From NCBI GenBank assembly GCA_002471195.1, contig DKPN01000062.1:39489-103488 (forward strand): a stretch of DNA of 64,000 bases, written 5' to 3'. This DNA is from Bacteroides sp. UBA7333 (lineage in GTDB: Bacteria; Bacteroidota; Bacteroidia; Bacteroidales; Bacteroidaceae). The position numbers and the translations under genes are program-made. Shown in pieces: positions 43,404 through 52,180 of the stretch. A model generated the notes under the pieces. That model saw only the letters and a program-made list of their open reading frames with translations, did not search any database and had not been told where the DNA came from. How positions within the stretch are numbered: the first letter of the stretch is position 1; each line of letters starts with the position of its first letter.

Positions 43404-44750
43404 ATGAGGAAAACAAATTCAAAAGAGGCTTGCATTACGGATGCAAGATCTTTAGGACGACCAAAAATGTTATTACTTGGTCTACAACACATGTTTGCAA
43501 TGTTTGGAGCTACGGTATTGGTACCTGCCATTACCGGTCTGTCAGTTTCGGCAACTTTACTATTTGCCGGATTGGGTACTTTAATTTTTCACATGGTTAC
43601 TAAGTATAAAGTACCTGCATTCTTAGGATCGTCGTTTGCCTTTCTGGGTGGGTATGCTACTGTTGTGACGTTAGGCAATGATTACGGATTGACAAAAGCT
43701 GAATCATTGCCATATGCATGTATCGGTGTATTTTTTGCCGGTCTTATTTATTTTCTTGTAGCTGCATTAATTAAAGCGTTTGGCACGAAGAGTGTAATGA
43801 AATTCTTTCCGCCAATCGTAACAGGGCCTATTATTATCAGCATAGGATTAACACTATCGGGTACTGCTATATCAAGTTCTCAAACCAATTGGATAATTGC
43901 TGTAGTTGCCATTGCCATAGTTATTGTGAGCAATATATGGGGCAAAGGCATGATAAAAATCATTCCGATACTTTTGGGTGTAATCGGTTCGTATGCATTG
44001 GCTGCATGTATGGGAGAAGTCAATTTCTCGGGGGTGCATTCAGCTTCTTGGATTGGATTGCCGGTTCAAGAAAAAGACACAATTATACCTGTAATTCAAA
44101 ATCCAAACTTTAGTTTGATCATTGCATCTATCTTAACCATCATGCCTATTGCTTTAGCAACTATTGTTGAGCATATTGGAGATATGTGTGCCATTTCATC
44201 GACCGTAGGAAAGAAATTCTTAACCGAACCAGGATTACATCGTACATTAACAGGAGACGGATTGGCTACAGCTCTCTCTTCATTGTTTGGTGCTCCTGCA
44301 AATACTACTTATGGCGAAAATACCGGTGTACTTAATCTAACTAGAGTTTACGACTCACGTGTTATTCGTATTGCAGCTGTTTTTGCTATTTTGTTCTCCT
44401 TCAGTCCGAAATTTGCAGCTTTAGTAAGCGCTATGCCTACGGCAACAATGGGCGGTGTATCATTAGTTTTATATGGTATGATATCGGCCGTTGGTGTGCG
44501 TAATGTGGTAGAAAATCAAGTAGATTTTACAAAATCTAGAAACGTAATCATCGCAGCTTTAATTTTAGTATTGGCCATCGGTATTCAATATGGTGCCGAA
44601 GGATCATCTATTAATATCGGATTTACCAGTCTTTCGGGACTTGCTGTTGCAGCACTTGTAGGAGTAGGTCTAAATGCAATTCTTCCCGGCAAAGACTATG
44701 AATTCGGAAAAAATGAAAAAGGTGACACCTCAATGAACTTAGAATTATAA
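43404..44750 (+). CDS. uraA: Uracil permease (NCS2/NAT family)
   Basis: 448 residues from the ATG at 43404 (the TTG just before it is less likely). A 14-helix nucleobase:proton symporter of the inner membrane. NAT signatures: GLQHMFAMFGATVLVPAITGL in helix 1, AFLGSSFAFLGGY in helix 3, ATIVEHIGDMCAISSTVGK with the substrate-binding Glu in helix 8, and the family motif region GAPANTTYGENTGVLNLTRVY in helix 10. The YGENxGV form and Glu in VEHIGD fit UraA rather than xanthine permeases. First gene of an operon with a DUF5020 outer-membrane protein and a second nucleobase permease. Confidence 0.94.
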   Translation: MRKTNSKEACITDARSLGRPKMLLLGLQHMFAMFGATVLVPAITGLSVSATLLFAGLGTLIFHMVTKYKVPAFLGSSFAFLGGYATVVTLGNDYGLTKAESLPYACIGVFFAGLIYFLVAALIKAFGTKSVMKFFPPIVTGPIIISIGLTLSGTAISSSQTNWIIAVVAIAIVIVSNIWGKGMIKIIPILLGVIGSYALAACMGEVNFSGVHSASWIGLPVQEKDTIIPVIQNPNFSLIIASILTIMPIALATIVEHIGDMCAISSTVGKKFLTEPGLHRTLTGDGLATALSSLFGAPANTTYGENTGVLNLTRVYDSRVIRIAAVFAILFSFSPKFAALVSAMPTATMGGVSLVLYGMISAVGVRNVVENQVDFTKSRNVIIAALILVLAIGIQYGAEGSSINIGFTSLSGLAVAALVGVGLNAILPGKDYEFGKNEKGDTSMNLEL

Positions 44751-44772
44751 TTATATTTAAAGAACTCACAAG

Positions 44773-45510
44773 ATGAAAAAACTCACGCTAATTGCTTTAG
44801 TATTATTTGCTGCAACATTTGTTTCAGTAGCACAAAACATTCAAATCCACTATGATTTCGGTCACATGTTGTATGAAGATTTAGACTCAAAAAATGGCAA
44901 TCGTGCACCTTTAACTACAACAATCGAAATGTTTAAACCTGACAAATGGGGTAGCACCTTCTTTTTTGTAGATATGGATTACAATAAGAAAGTAACATCA
45001 GCTTATTGGGAAATCTCTCGCGAATTCAACTTCTGGCAAAAATCTAAAATGAATTGGCTATCGGTTCATGTAGAATTTGATGGTGGGTTGAATACGGTTG
45101 TAAAATCCTTCAATAATGCATGGTTACTAGGGCCTACATACTCTGGTCATAATGCCGATTACTCTAAAACCTGGTCGCTAAGTTTAATGTATAAATACAT
45201 CCCTAAGACCGTAAATACAGAAAACAAAAAACAAGAACAAAATTTCCAGATTACCGGTGTTTGGAATATCAACTTCGCTAAAGGTTGGATGTTATTCTCA
45301 GGATTTGCCGATTTTTGGAGAGAACACCGTCCATGGATCAACACAGAATATATTTTCTTAGCAGAACCTCAATTATGGGTGAATCTAAACAAAATAAAAG
45401 GTTGGGACAATATTAACTTAAGCTTAGGAGGTGAAGTTGAAATCTCAAATAATTTTGTTGATAAAGGATTTTACTGTATACCTACCCTAGGTGCCAAATG
45501 GACATTTTAA
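44773..45510 (+). CDS. DUF5020 family outer-membrane protein, possible nucleoside/nucleobase channel
   Basis: 245 residues. The signal peptide is 1-20 (TFVSVAQ). The body starts NIQIHYDFGHMLYEDLDSKN and shows amphipathic strands (STFFFVDMDY, WEISREFNFW, WLSVHVEFDGG) ending TLGAKWTF with a terminal Phe, as in a small beta barrel. DUF5020 resembles the Tsx nucleoside channel in size and strand layout. It lies 22 bp after uraA and 19 bp before a purine-type permease, which supports a channel that brings nucleosides or bases through the outer membrane. The transport role is inference. Confidence 0.75.
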   Translation: MKKLTLIALVLFAATFVSVAQNIQIHYDFGHMLYEDLDSKNGNRAPLTTTIEMFKPDKWGSTFFFVDMDYNKKVTSAYWEISREFNFWQKSKMNWLSVHVEFDGGLNTVVKSFNNAWLLGPTYSGHNADYSKTWSLSLMYKYIPKTVNTENKKQEQNFQITGVWNINFAKGWMLFSGFADFWREHRPWINTEYIFLAEPQLWVNLNKIKGWDNINLSLGGEVEISNNFVDKGFYCIPTLGAKWTF

Positions 45511-45529
45511 TTAATTTATAAATAGTGTT

Positions 45530-46819
45530 ATGTTAGAAAAATTGTTCGGTTTTAATCCGTTAAAGAATAAAATAAAGACTGAAATATTAGCAGGTGTTAC
45601 TACTTTCTTAACCATGTCATACATACTTGCTGTTAATCCAAATATGTTTGCACTATGTGGTATGCCCGCTCCATCGGTATTTACTGCTACTGCCATAGCA
45701 GCCATTGTAGGAACATTAGTAATGGCATTCTGGGCAAAACTTCCTTTTGGACTTGCTCCGGGTATGGGTTTAAATGCATTTTTTGTTTTTTCCGTATGTT
45801 TAGGAATGGGACATAGTTGGCAATTTGCTTTGACTGCCATTTTATTGGAAGGTATTATATTTATTATACTTACACTTACTAATTTGCGTGAAGCCATTGT
45901 CAATGCTATCCCAGTAACGTTAAAACATTCTATTGGTGCAGGTATTGGATTATTCATTGCTTTTATCGGTTTGCAAAATGCCGGTCTGATAGTAAACAAT
46001 GATGCCACTTTAGTAACACTAGGCGATATTACTTCAGGAAGTGCCTTATTGGCTATTATTGGTTTGATTATAACCGGAGTAATGGTTGCAAAGAATGTAA
46101 CAGGGGCATTGTTAATCGGAATTTTAATCACCACTGTGATAGGTATACCGATGGGAATAACCAACTATAATGGTATTGTATCGGCACCACAATCAATCGA
46201 ACCTATATTTATGCAATTTCAATGGGACGAAATATTTTCAATCAACATGTTAGTAATTGTATTTACATTTTTGTTTGTAGACATGTTTGATACCATAGGC
46301 ACATTGGTGGGGGTAGCTACAAAAGCCAACTTAATGCAACCTGACGGTAAAATACCTAAGATCAAACAAGCATTTATGGCTGATGCTATCGCTACATTAG
46401 TAGGAGCTTGTGTGGGAGCATCAACCACTACAACCTATGTTGAAAGCGCTTCGGGTGTAGCACAAGGAGGAAGAACAGGGTTAACAGCATTCACAGTAGC
46501 AATCTGTTTTATTATATCATTATTTTTCTCTCCTATATTTTTAGCTATACCATCGGCTGCAACAGCACCTATACTTATATTGGTGGGATTATTCATGATG
46601 ACACCTATTAAACAAATTGATTTTGACCGTTTTACTGAATCGATACCCGCATTTATTTGTGTAATAATGATGCCACTATCCTACTCTATATCGGATGGCA
46701 TTCTTTTAGGTATGATTAGCTATGTTATCATCAATGTTTTAAGTGGCAAATTCAAGAAAATAACACCAATGATGTATTTCTTAGCCATTTTATTTATTTT
46801 GAAATATATCTACATTTGA
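45530..46819 (+). CDS. NCS2 purine permease (AzgA/GhxP-like)
   Basis: 429 residues, about 12-14 helices. It starts with the AzgA-type MLEKLFGFNPLKNKIKTEILAGVTTF region and has LPFGLAPGMGLNAFFVFSV, VDMFDTIGTLVGVATKA and the NCS2 motif area ACVGASTTTTYVESASGVAQGGRTGLTA. These fit the guanine/hypoxanthine/adenine symporters (GhxP, AzgA, PbuG) of the inner membrane. Last gene of the uraA operon, ended by a long hairpin. Base specificity cannot be chosen from motifs alone. Confidence 0.92.
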   Translation: MLEKLFGFNPLKNKIKTEILAGVTTFLTMSYILAVNPNMFALCGMPAPSVFTATAIAAIVGTLVMAFWAKLPFGLAPGMGLNAFFVFSVCLGMGHSWQFALTAILLEGIIFIILTLTNLREAIVNAIPVTLKHSIGAGIGLFIAFIGLQNAGLIVNNDATLVTLGDITSGSALLAIIGLIITGVMVAKNVTGALLIGILITTVIGIPMGITNYNGIVSAPQSIEPIFMQFQWDEIFSINMLVIVFTFLFVDMFDTIGTLVGVATKANLMQPDGKIPKIKQAFMADAIATLVGACVGASTTTTYVESASGVAQGGRTGLTAFTVAICFIISLFFSPIFLAIPSAATAPILILVGLFMMTPIKQIDFDRFTESIPAFICVIMMPLSYSISDGILLGMISYVIINVLSGKFKKITPMMYFLAILFILKYIYI

Positions 46820-46829
46820 TAAATAGAGC

Positions 46830-46889
46830 CATTATAAATAAAAATGCGATTTTCACTAGAATGATGAAAATCGCATTTTATTTATAATG
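46830..46889. terminator. Long bidirectional terminator
   Basis: Arms 46830-46855 and 46865-46889 pair over 25 bp with a single bulged base and a 9-nt loop. It separates convergent transcription of the purine permease and the Cu/Zn permease genes. Confidence 0.75.
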
Positions 46890-46895
46890 ATAAAC

Positions 46896-48140
46896 TTATT
46901 TAAGTTTACATGCAAATCCCAAAGAACGAATACAGTCGATAATAATAGCATCATCCACATCTGAGGATAACGATACGATACCTTGAGATAAATCGACTAC
47001 AATATCATTTACACCATTTATATTCATCAAACTCTTCTCTACATTACTTTTACAATGATTACAATTCATTCCTTCTACATAAAACTGACGCATATTATTA
47101 ATATTTTTTAGATGAGGTTTATAGATATATTTTCTGATATATGCATTCAATATAAGCATAATTAAAATAGACGAGCTTATAATACTAATCCAATGCATCC
47201 AGTTATTTGTATGGCAAACTTCATTTATATATGAATGAATCGTAAACCATTCATTGGGCATTAAATAATCAATTCCCAAACCAAATAAAACAGCACTTAA
47301 AATCAAAACAGATAAATATATAAAAGTCGTTTTCTTCCCCAATACATTATAAATGATTATAATGGCTGCAGCATTTGTTGCCGGACCGGCCATTAATAAA
47401 ATTAATGCAGCTCCTGGTGATAGTCCTTTTATCATTAATGCCAAGGCTATGGGTATCGATCCCGTAGCACAGAGATACATAGGAATAGATAATAATAACA
47501 CCATTATCATACTTAGGATTGGATATTGAGAAAACGACATGAAAAAATCATCCGGAACAAATAAGGTGATTATTGTAGCTACAAGTATACCCAATATAAG
47601 CCATTTTCCTAAATCTTGTATCATTTCAAAATATCCATAATTCAATGCCAATTTCGTTTTTTCTTTAAAAGATAGCTTTTGCTTACTATCATTAGTTGAT
47701 AATAAGCCCATCACATCAGGTGAGTCTATTTTTCTATCATCGAAACGATTTACAAAAACACCGCTGATTAATGCTGTAAAAAGTGCTGCAATAGGGCGGA
47801 TCAAGGCAAAGGGTAATCCAAAAACCGAATAAGTAGCTGCAATACTATCGACACCGGTTTGTGGTGTAGCCACTAAAAACGATACGGTAGCACCTTTACT
47901 AGCTCCTTCTTTGTGCAATGACATTGCGGTAGGAATTACTCCACAAGAACAAAGAGGCAACGGAATGCCAAAAATAGTTGCTTTTAAAACAGATCCGAAT
48001 GTTGGTTTTGCAAGGTGATTGGAGTATACTTTTCGAGGCATAAAAGCATGCAGCATACCGGATATAAAAAATCCCAATAACAAATATGGAGACATTTCAT
48101 TAGTGAGGTTCCATAAGGTAGTAAAAAATTCATTCATCAT
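46896..48140 (-). CDS. SO_0444-family Cu/Zn efflux permease with C-terminal HMA domain
   Basis: 414 residues. Eight or more membrane helices of the DUF318/ArsP-like permease family, with the signature PLPLCSCGVIPTA (Cys64 and Cys66 in the membrane), GATVSFLVATPQTGVDS and LMAGPATNAA. Residues about 345-414 form a heavy-metal-associated (HMA) domain with GMNCNHCKSNVEKSL (Cys360 and Cys363). The in-membrane CxC plus cytosolic CxxC suggest transfer of a thiophilic metal to the pore. It faces the same way as the upstream HMA-AraC regulator; each has its own -7 element. Metal identity is not known. Confidence 0.9.
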   Translation of the reverse strand: MMNEFFTTLWNLTNEMSPYLLLGFFISGMLHAFMPRKVYSNHLAKPTFGSVLKATIFGIPLPLCSCGVIPTAMSLHKEGASKGATVSFLVATPQTGVDSIAATYSVFGLPFALIRPIAALFTALISGVFVNRFDDRKIDSPDVMGLLSTNDSKQKLSFKEKTKLALNYGYFEMIQDLGKWLILGILVATIITLFVPDDFFMSFSQYPILSMIMVLLLSIPMYLCATGSIPIALALMIKGLSPGAALILLMAGPATNAAAIIIIYNVLGKKTTFIYLSVLILSAVLFGLGIDYLMPNEWFTIHSYINEVCHTNNWMHWISIISSSILIMLILNAYIRKYIYKPHLKNINNMRQFYVEGMNCNHCKSNVEKSLMNINGVNDIVVDLSQGIVSLSSDVDDAIIIDCIRSLGFACKLK

Positions 48141-48160
48141 TTTTGCATTTTATTTGAATG

Positions 48161-48168
48161 CAAAATTA
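48161..48168 (-). promoter_or_regulatory. -7 promoter element of the HMA permease gene
   Basis: TAATTTTG on the minus strand, 21-28 nt before the start at 48140. Confidence 0.55.
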
Positions 48169-48227
48169 ACATGCACATATCTTTTACCTGTTACATGATT
48201 TTCGCTATTATTTATATAGCTCTTATA

Positions 48228-48788
48228 TTATTCTATATTATCTAAACTTTCTCGATGTCCGATGGATCGTTTATATGCTGAAGGCGTCATTTTTGTCACT
48301 TGCTTGAATTGTGCGCTCAGATGAGCCACACTACTAAACCCTAACTGATCGGCGATTTGACTCAATGATAACAGATCATAAGTAAGAAGTTCTTTTACCT
48401 TTTCAATTCGTTGATTTATAAAATATTTCTCAATAGTTACCCCCTCCTTCTCAGTAAATAATGAACTGATACTTTTATAATCTTTATTGATTAAGTTGGT
48501 TATTTCTTTAGAAAGTTGAATTCCATTTGGTTCGTTTGTTTTATTGAAAGTTTCTACTATGTGAGTTTTAATTTTATTGACGATTTGATCCTTTTTATCA
48601 TGAATTATATCCAACCCTATTTCGTGTAATGATTCTTCGAGCTTGTCTAATTGTGCTGGGTCCAACTGACCTTTCACTTCGACATATCCTAATCCGATGC
48701 AGCATGGTGTTATGCCATGACTGATAAAAATAGATTTTACAGCCATGATACATCTATCACAAACCATGTTTTTAATTATTATATTCAT
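48228..48788 (-). CDS. AraC-family regulator with N-terminal HMA-like metal-binding domain
   Basis: 186 residues. The first 65 residues have the size and pattern of an HMA domain: MNIIIKNMVCDRCIMAVKSIF with Cys10 and Cys13, further Cys in GITPCCIGLG, and the closing GYVEVKG strand. Residues 85-180 form an AraC-type double helix-turn-helix (EKYFINQRIEKVKELL, LSQIADQLGFSSVAHLSAQFKQVTKMTPSAYK). The effector domain is thus a metal-chaperone-like fold rather than a sugar cupin. It precedes the Cu/Zn permease on the same strand and probably activates it on metal binding; this link is inference, though the pairing is seen with SO_0444 genes in Bacteroidetes. Confidence 0.88.
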   Translation of the reverse strand: MNIIIKNMVCDRCIMAVKSIFISHGITPCCIGLGYVEVKGQLDPAQLDKLEESLHEIGLDIIHDKKDQIVNKIKTHIVETFNKTNEPNGIQLSKEITNLINKDYKSISSLFTEKEGVTIEKYFINQRIEKVKELLTYDLLSLSQIADQLGFSSVAHLSAQFKQVTKMTPSAYKRSIGHRESLDNIE

Positions 48789-48809
48789 TGATTTAATATT
48801 TCGTCTTTA

Positions 48810-48817
48810 CAAACATA
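48810..48817 (-). promoter_or_regulatory. -7 promoter element of the HMA-AraC regulator
   Basis: TATGTTTG on the minus strand, 22-29 nt before the start at 48788. Confidence 0.5.
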
Positions 48818-49077
48818 CAAAAACTCTATTTCACTCGACCTAATAGTAGAAGATTATCTATTTTATTAAATAGAAATTAATAACATTATTATGAATCTAA
48901 ATGTTATAATAAACATCATAATTATTGAAACGATATGAATGAGATGACTATAACAATAGATCAGTCACTAAGACCTACTTGATAATAGAGTAAAAGTAGA
49001 CATATAGAAAAATATATCTTACATCTTTATCAAAATATTTTTATTCATATAATGGCATATTTAAAATTTCATATACA
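48818..49077. other. Divergent intergenic region, nothing further identified
   Basis: AT-rich spacer before the Memo-AMMECR1 gene. I found no clear plus-strand promoter word and no stable hairpin. Confidence 0.4.
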
Positions 49078-50526
49078 ATGCATCCTACGAATCAAAATCA
49101 TTCTCAACGGATAAGACCCATGGCAGTTAGCGGTTCGTTCTATCCATCCGATCCTACAGCATTGAAACAAATGCTGTCTGCACTTTATTTACCCTATTCG
49201 AGTCAGCAGAAATTAAAATGTATCAATGCGGTTATTGTACCCCACGCAGGTTATGTATTTTCTGGCTCCGTTGCTGCATCAGCTTTTGCACAAATAAATC
49301 CAGAAACGAAATATGAAAATATATTTTTAATAGGATCCAGCCATCAAGTTCATCTCAATGGTGCTTCAATAAATATAGATTTCGATGACTATGCCACTCC
49401 ATTGGGCAATGTATCCGTCAATATAGAATTAGGGAAAAAACTTATTGCTTCATATCCTTTTTTCGATTGCGAGACAAAAGCACATCAAAAAGAGCATTCA
49501 TTAGAAGTACAACTACCATTTTTGAAATACTATCTTCATGATATGCCTCCAATTATCCCCATAATTATTGGTACAGATTCGCAAGACAATATTTTAGAAA
49601 TAGCCAATGCATTAAAACCATACTTCACAGAAAAAAATCTTTTTGTAATCAGTTGTGATTTTTCACATTATCCATCCTATGCAGATGCTTATATTGCCGA
49701 TTCAAGAACAGAAAAAGCCATATTAACAGGTAATGTAAACAATTTATTGAAAGTCATAAAAGAGAATAAAAGAATGTTTCCGGGTTTGGCTACAAGTGCT
49801 TGTGGTTATACCGCAGTCGAAATATTACTTCATCTGATAAATCATAACGCTGAAATTAAAATTGATCACATTAAATATATAAATTCGGGAGATTCTATTT
49901 ATGGTGATAAACACCGTGTAGTAGGATATCATAGTTTTATTTTTACTCGAAATAAAATTACAAATCTTTTTGTACTGACCGACAAAGAGAAAAAAACATT
50001 ATTACAAATAGCTCGTAATGCAATTGACAATAAATTGAATCACACATTTCAAAAGAAAGTTCCATTCAACGAAATAACTCATACATTAAGAACACAATGT
50101 GGCGCATTTGTTACCTTACACGAGAATGGCAAGTTAAGAGGATGCGTTGGTCGTTTTAATGACAACATTCCATTATACGAATTAATTGAAGAAATTGCTA
50201 TTTCGGCAGCCATACACGATCCTAGATTTTATCCCATACAAGCTTCCGAATTAAATAATATTGATATCGAAATTTCAGTATTAACCCCCTTGAAAAAGAT
50301 TAGCAGTATAGATGAATTTGATTATGGTAAACAAGGAATTTATATTGAAAGAGATGGAAGAAGCGGAACATTTCTTCCACAAGTGGCTAATGAGGTTACT
50401 TGGACAAAAGAGGAGTTTCTAGGCCATTGTTCGCAGGATAAGGCAGGTTTAGGATGGAATGGATGGAAAAATGCAAATTTATATACTTATGAAGCAATCG
50501 TATTTAATGAGGAGGATCGATCATGA
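49078..50526 (+). CDS. AmmeMemoRadiSam system fusion protein: MEMO1 domain + AMMECR1 domain
   Basis: 482 residues, cytosolic. Residues 1-290 are a MEMO1/AmmeMemoRadiSam B domain related to extradiol dioxygenases, with metal-site histidines in VPHAGYVFSG, IGSSHQVH and SCDFSHYPS. Residues 300-482 are an AMMECR1/AmmeMemoRadiSam A domain with the near-invariant LRGCVGRF and HDPRFYPI, and the final GWNGWKNANLYTYEA. In many bacteria and archaea these are separate genes next to a radical SAM enzyme; here two are fused and the third overlaps the stop by 4 bp (ATGA). The biochemical function of the system is not established. Family assignment is very secure. Confidence 0.95.
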   Translation: MHPTNQNHSQRIRPMAVSGSFYPSDPTALKQMLSALYLPYSSQQKLKCINAVIVPHAGYVFSGSVAASAFAQINPETKYENIFLIGSSHQVHLNGASINIDFDDYATPLGNVSVNIELGKKLIASYPFFDCETKAHQKEHSLEVQLPFLKYYLHDMPPIIPIIIGTDSQDNILEIANALKPYFTEKNLFVISCDFSHYPSYADAYIADSRTEKAILTGNVNNLLKVIKENKRMFPGLATSACGYTAVEILLHLINHNAEIKIDHIKYINSGDSIYGDKHRVVGYHSFIFTRNKITNLFVLTDKEKKTLLQIARNAIDNKLNHTFQKKVPFNEITHTLRTQCGAFVTLHENGKLRGCVGRFNDNIPLYELIEEIAISAAIHDPRFYPIQASELNNIDIEISVLTPLKKISSIDEFDYGKQGIYIERDGRSGTFLPQVANEVTWTKEEFLGHCSQDKAGLGWNGWKNANLYTYEAIVFNEEDRS

Positions 50527-51548
50527 GTCATTCAGATAATCGATATTTAAAGGAGGCTTATTACTATAAAATCACCCAACGAGGTGTGCAATGTCTCATT
50601 TGTCCTCATAAGTGCATTTTAAAAGATGGTCAAATCGGTATTTGTCATACTCGAATAAATAGAAATGGCAAATTATATACGGAGGTTTATGGACGTACTT
50701 GCGCGCTTCATCTTGATCCGATAGAAAAAAAACCTCTTTATCATTTTCACCCATCGAGCAATTGTTTATCAGTGGCCACGGTAGGTTGCAATTTAGCGTG
50801 TAAAAATTGCCAAAACAGTACTATCTCACAAGCGATCCCTTCTTCAGTTAAATCGGTATATTTACCGCCCGACGAACTTATTGAAACTTGCGTTAAAAAC
50901 AAATGTAATAGCATAGCATATACTTATACCGAGCCTTTCACATATTTTGAATACACTTTAGATTCGTCTAAATTAGCACGTCAAAAGAAGATCAATAATG
51001 TGATTGTATCAGCAGGATATATTAATCAAGATCCATTAAAAGAATTGTGCCAATTTATCGATGCAGCCAATATTGATTTAAAATCTTATGATAATGAACT
51101 TTATAAAAATTTGAGCCACGCCACATTACAACCGGTACTCGATACACTCATTACTCTGAAAGCAGCTAAAGTATGGCTGGAGATAACTAATCTATTGATT
51201 CCCGGCCTCAACGACAATAAAAATAAAATAAATGAAATGTGTCATTGGCTTGTTGATAATGGCTTTGAAGATACTCCATTACATTTTAGCCGTTTTTTCC
51301 CAACTTACCAATTAAATAATATTGAACCTACTCCATTAAATACCATGATAATGGCTCGTGATATAGCTTATGAAGTTGGAATAAAATACATATATTTGGG
51401 TAATGTAACTGAAATAAATGGAGATAATACCTATTGTCCGTCCTGTCATAAGCTCATTATCGAACGCAAAGGATATTATGTTATTGACAAACATTTAATT
51501 AACGGAAAATGTGAGTATTGCGGATATACTATTGCAGGAAAATTTTAA
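50523..51548 (+). CDS. amrS: AmmeMemoRadiSam system radical SAM enzyme
   Basis: 341 residues. The radical SAM cluster motif is VGCNLACKNCQN (C-x3-C-x2-C), preceded by an N-terminal Cys set CLICPHKCILKDGQIGICHTR and the RLHLDPIEKKPLYHFHP-type segment. The C-terminus carries four more Cys in YCPSCHKLIIERKGYY and CEYCGYTI, a likely zinc or extra-cluster site. The layout matches the AmrS family, relatives of pyruvate-formate-lyase activating enzymes. Translationally coupled to the Memo-AMMECR1 gene. Substrate unknown. Confidence 0.94.
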   Translation: MSHSDNRYLKEAYYYKITQRGVQCLICPHKCILKDGQIGICHTRINRNGKLYTEVYGRTCALHLDPIEKKPLYHFHPSSNCLSVATVGCNLACKNCQNSTISQAIPSSVKSVYLPPDELIETCVKNKCNSIAYTYTEPFTYFEYTLDSSKLARQKKINNVIVSAGYINQDPLKELCQFIDAANIDLKSYDNELYKNLSHATLQPVLDTLITLKAAKVWLEITNLLIPGLNDNKNKINEMCHWLVDNGFEDTPLHFSRFFPTYQLNNIEPTPLNTMIMARDIAYEVGIKYIYLGNVTEINGDNTYCPSCHKLIIERKGYYVIDKHLINGKCEYCGYTIAGKF

Positions 51549-51567
51549 AATTAATAAATAAACAACG

Positions 51568-52035
51568 ATGATGGAACAACAATTAAATACACACAATAAA
51601 GTGGAAAACCCTCAAATGCATACAGTTGAACACTTATTGAATGCGACGATGGTAAAAACATTCGGTTGCTCACGATCACGCAATGCCCATATAGAAAGGA
51701 AAAAGAGTAAATGCGATTATGAATTAGCATCATGCCCTTCGGAAGCAGAAATGAAACTTATTGAAGATAAAGTAAATGAAGTGATTAAAATGAACTTACC
51801 GGTAACAATTGAACTAATGCCACGACAAAAAGCATCTTTGATAGTAGATTTGAGTAAATTGCCAAATGATGTAAGTGAAACCCTTAGAATAGTACGAATT
51901 GGGAATTATGATACTTGCGCATGCATTGGAGCCCATGTAAAAAATACCCAAGAGATTAATAACTTCAAAATAATCAGTTATGATTATAATCAAGAACGAT
52001 GCGTACTCCGTGTACGATTTAAATTAGTAGATTAA
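51568..52035 (+). CDS. AlaX-like metal-dependent tRNA-editing (SAD) domain protein
   Basis: 155 residues from the ATG at 51568 (Met2 also possible). It carries the two zinc half-sites of the alanyl/threonyl-tRNA synthetase second additional domain: HTVEHLLNATMV (H-x3-H) and CACIGAHVKNTQEI (C-x3-H). The linking segments (KMNLPVTIELMP, RIVRIGNYDTC) follow the AlaX order, but the N-terminal domain that positions tRNA in full-length AlaX is missing. It could deacylate Ser- or Gly-tRNA(Ala) in trans, or be a hydrolase on another ester. It lies 20 bp behind the radical SAM gene with no terminator between, so cotranscription is likely. Confidence 0.8.
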   Translation: MMEQQLNTHNKVENPQMHTVEHLLNATMVKTFGCSRSRNAHIERKKSKCDYELASCPSEAEMKLIEDKVNEVIKMNLPVTIELMPRQKASLIVDLSKLPNDVSETLRIVRIGNYDTCACIGAHVKNTQEINNFKIISYDYNQERCVLRVRFKLVD

Positions 52036-52088
52036 AACAGGTAAAGTCATCAAATAGACATTCATCTATCAAATAATCAGTTGAATAA

Positions 52089-52119
52089 TTGTCCATTCCA
52101 AACAAAATCACTAATTTTG
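52089..52119 (+). promoter_or_regulatory. Promoter of rpsP
   Basis: A -33 TTG (52089-52091), a 20-nt spacer and -7 TAATTTTG (52112-52119), 62 nt before the rpsP ATG. Confidence 0.65.
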
Positions 52120-52180
52120 TACCGCTATTACGAGATAGTAGCATTAATTCAAATCATTTATTAAAAAACATTTATTTAAA

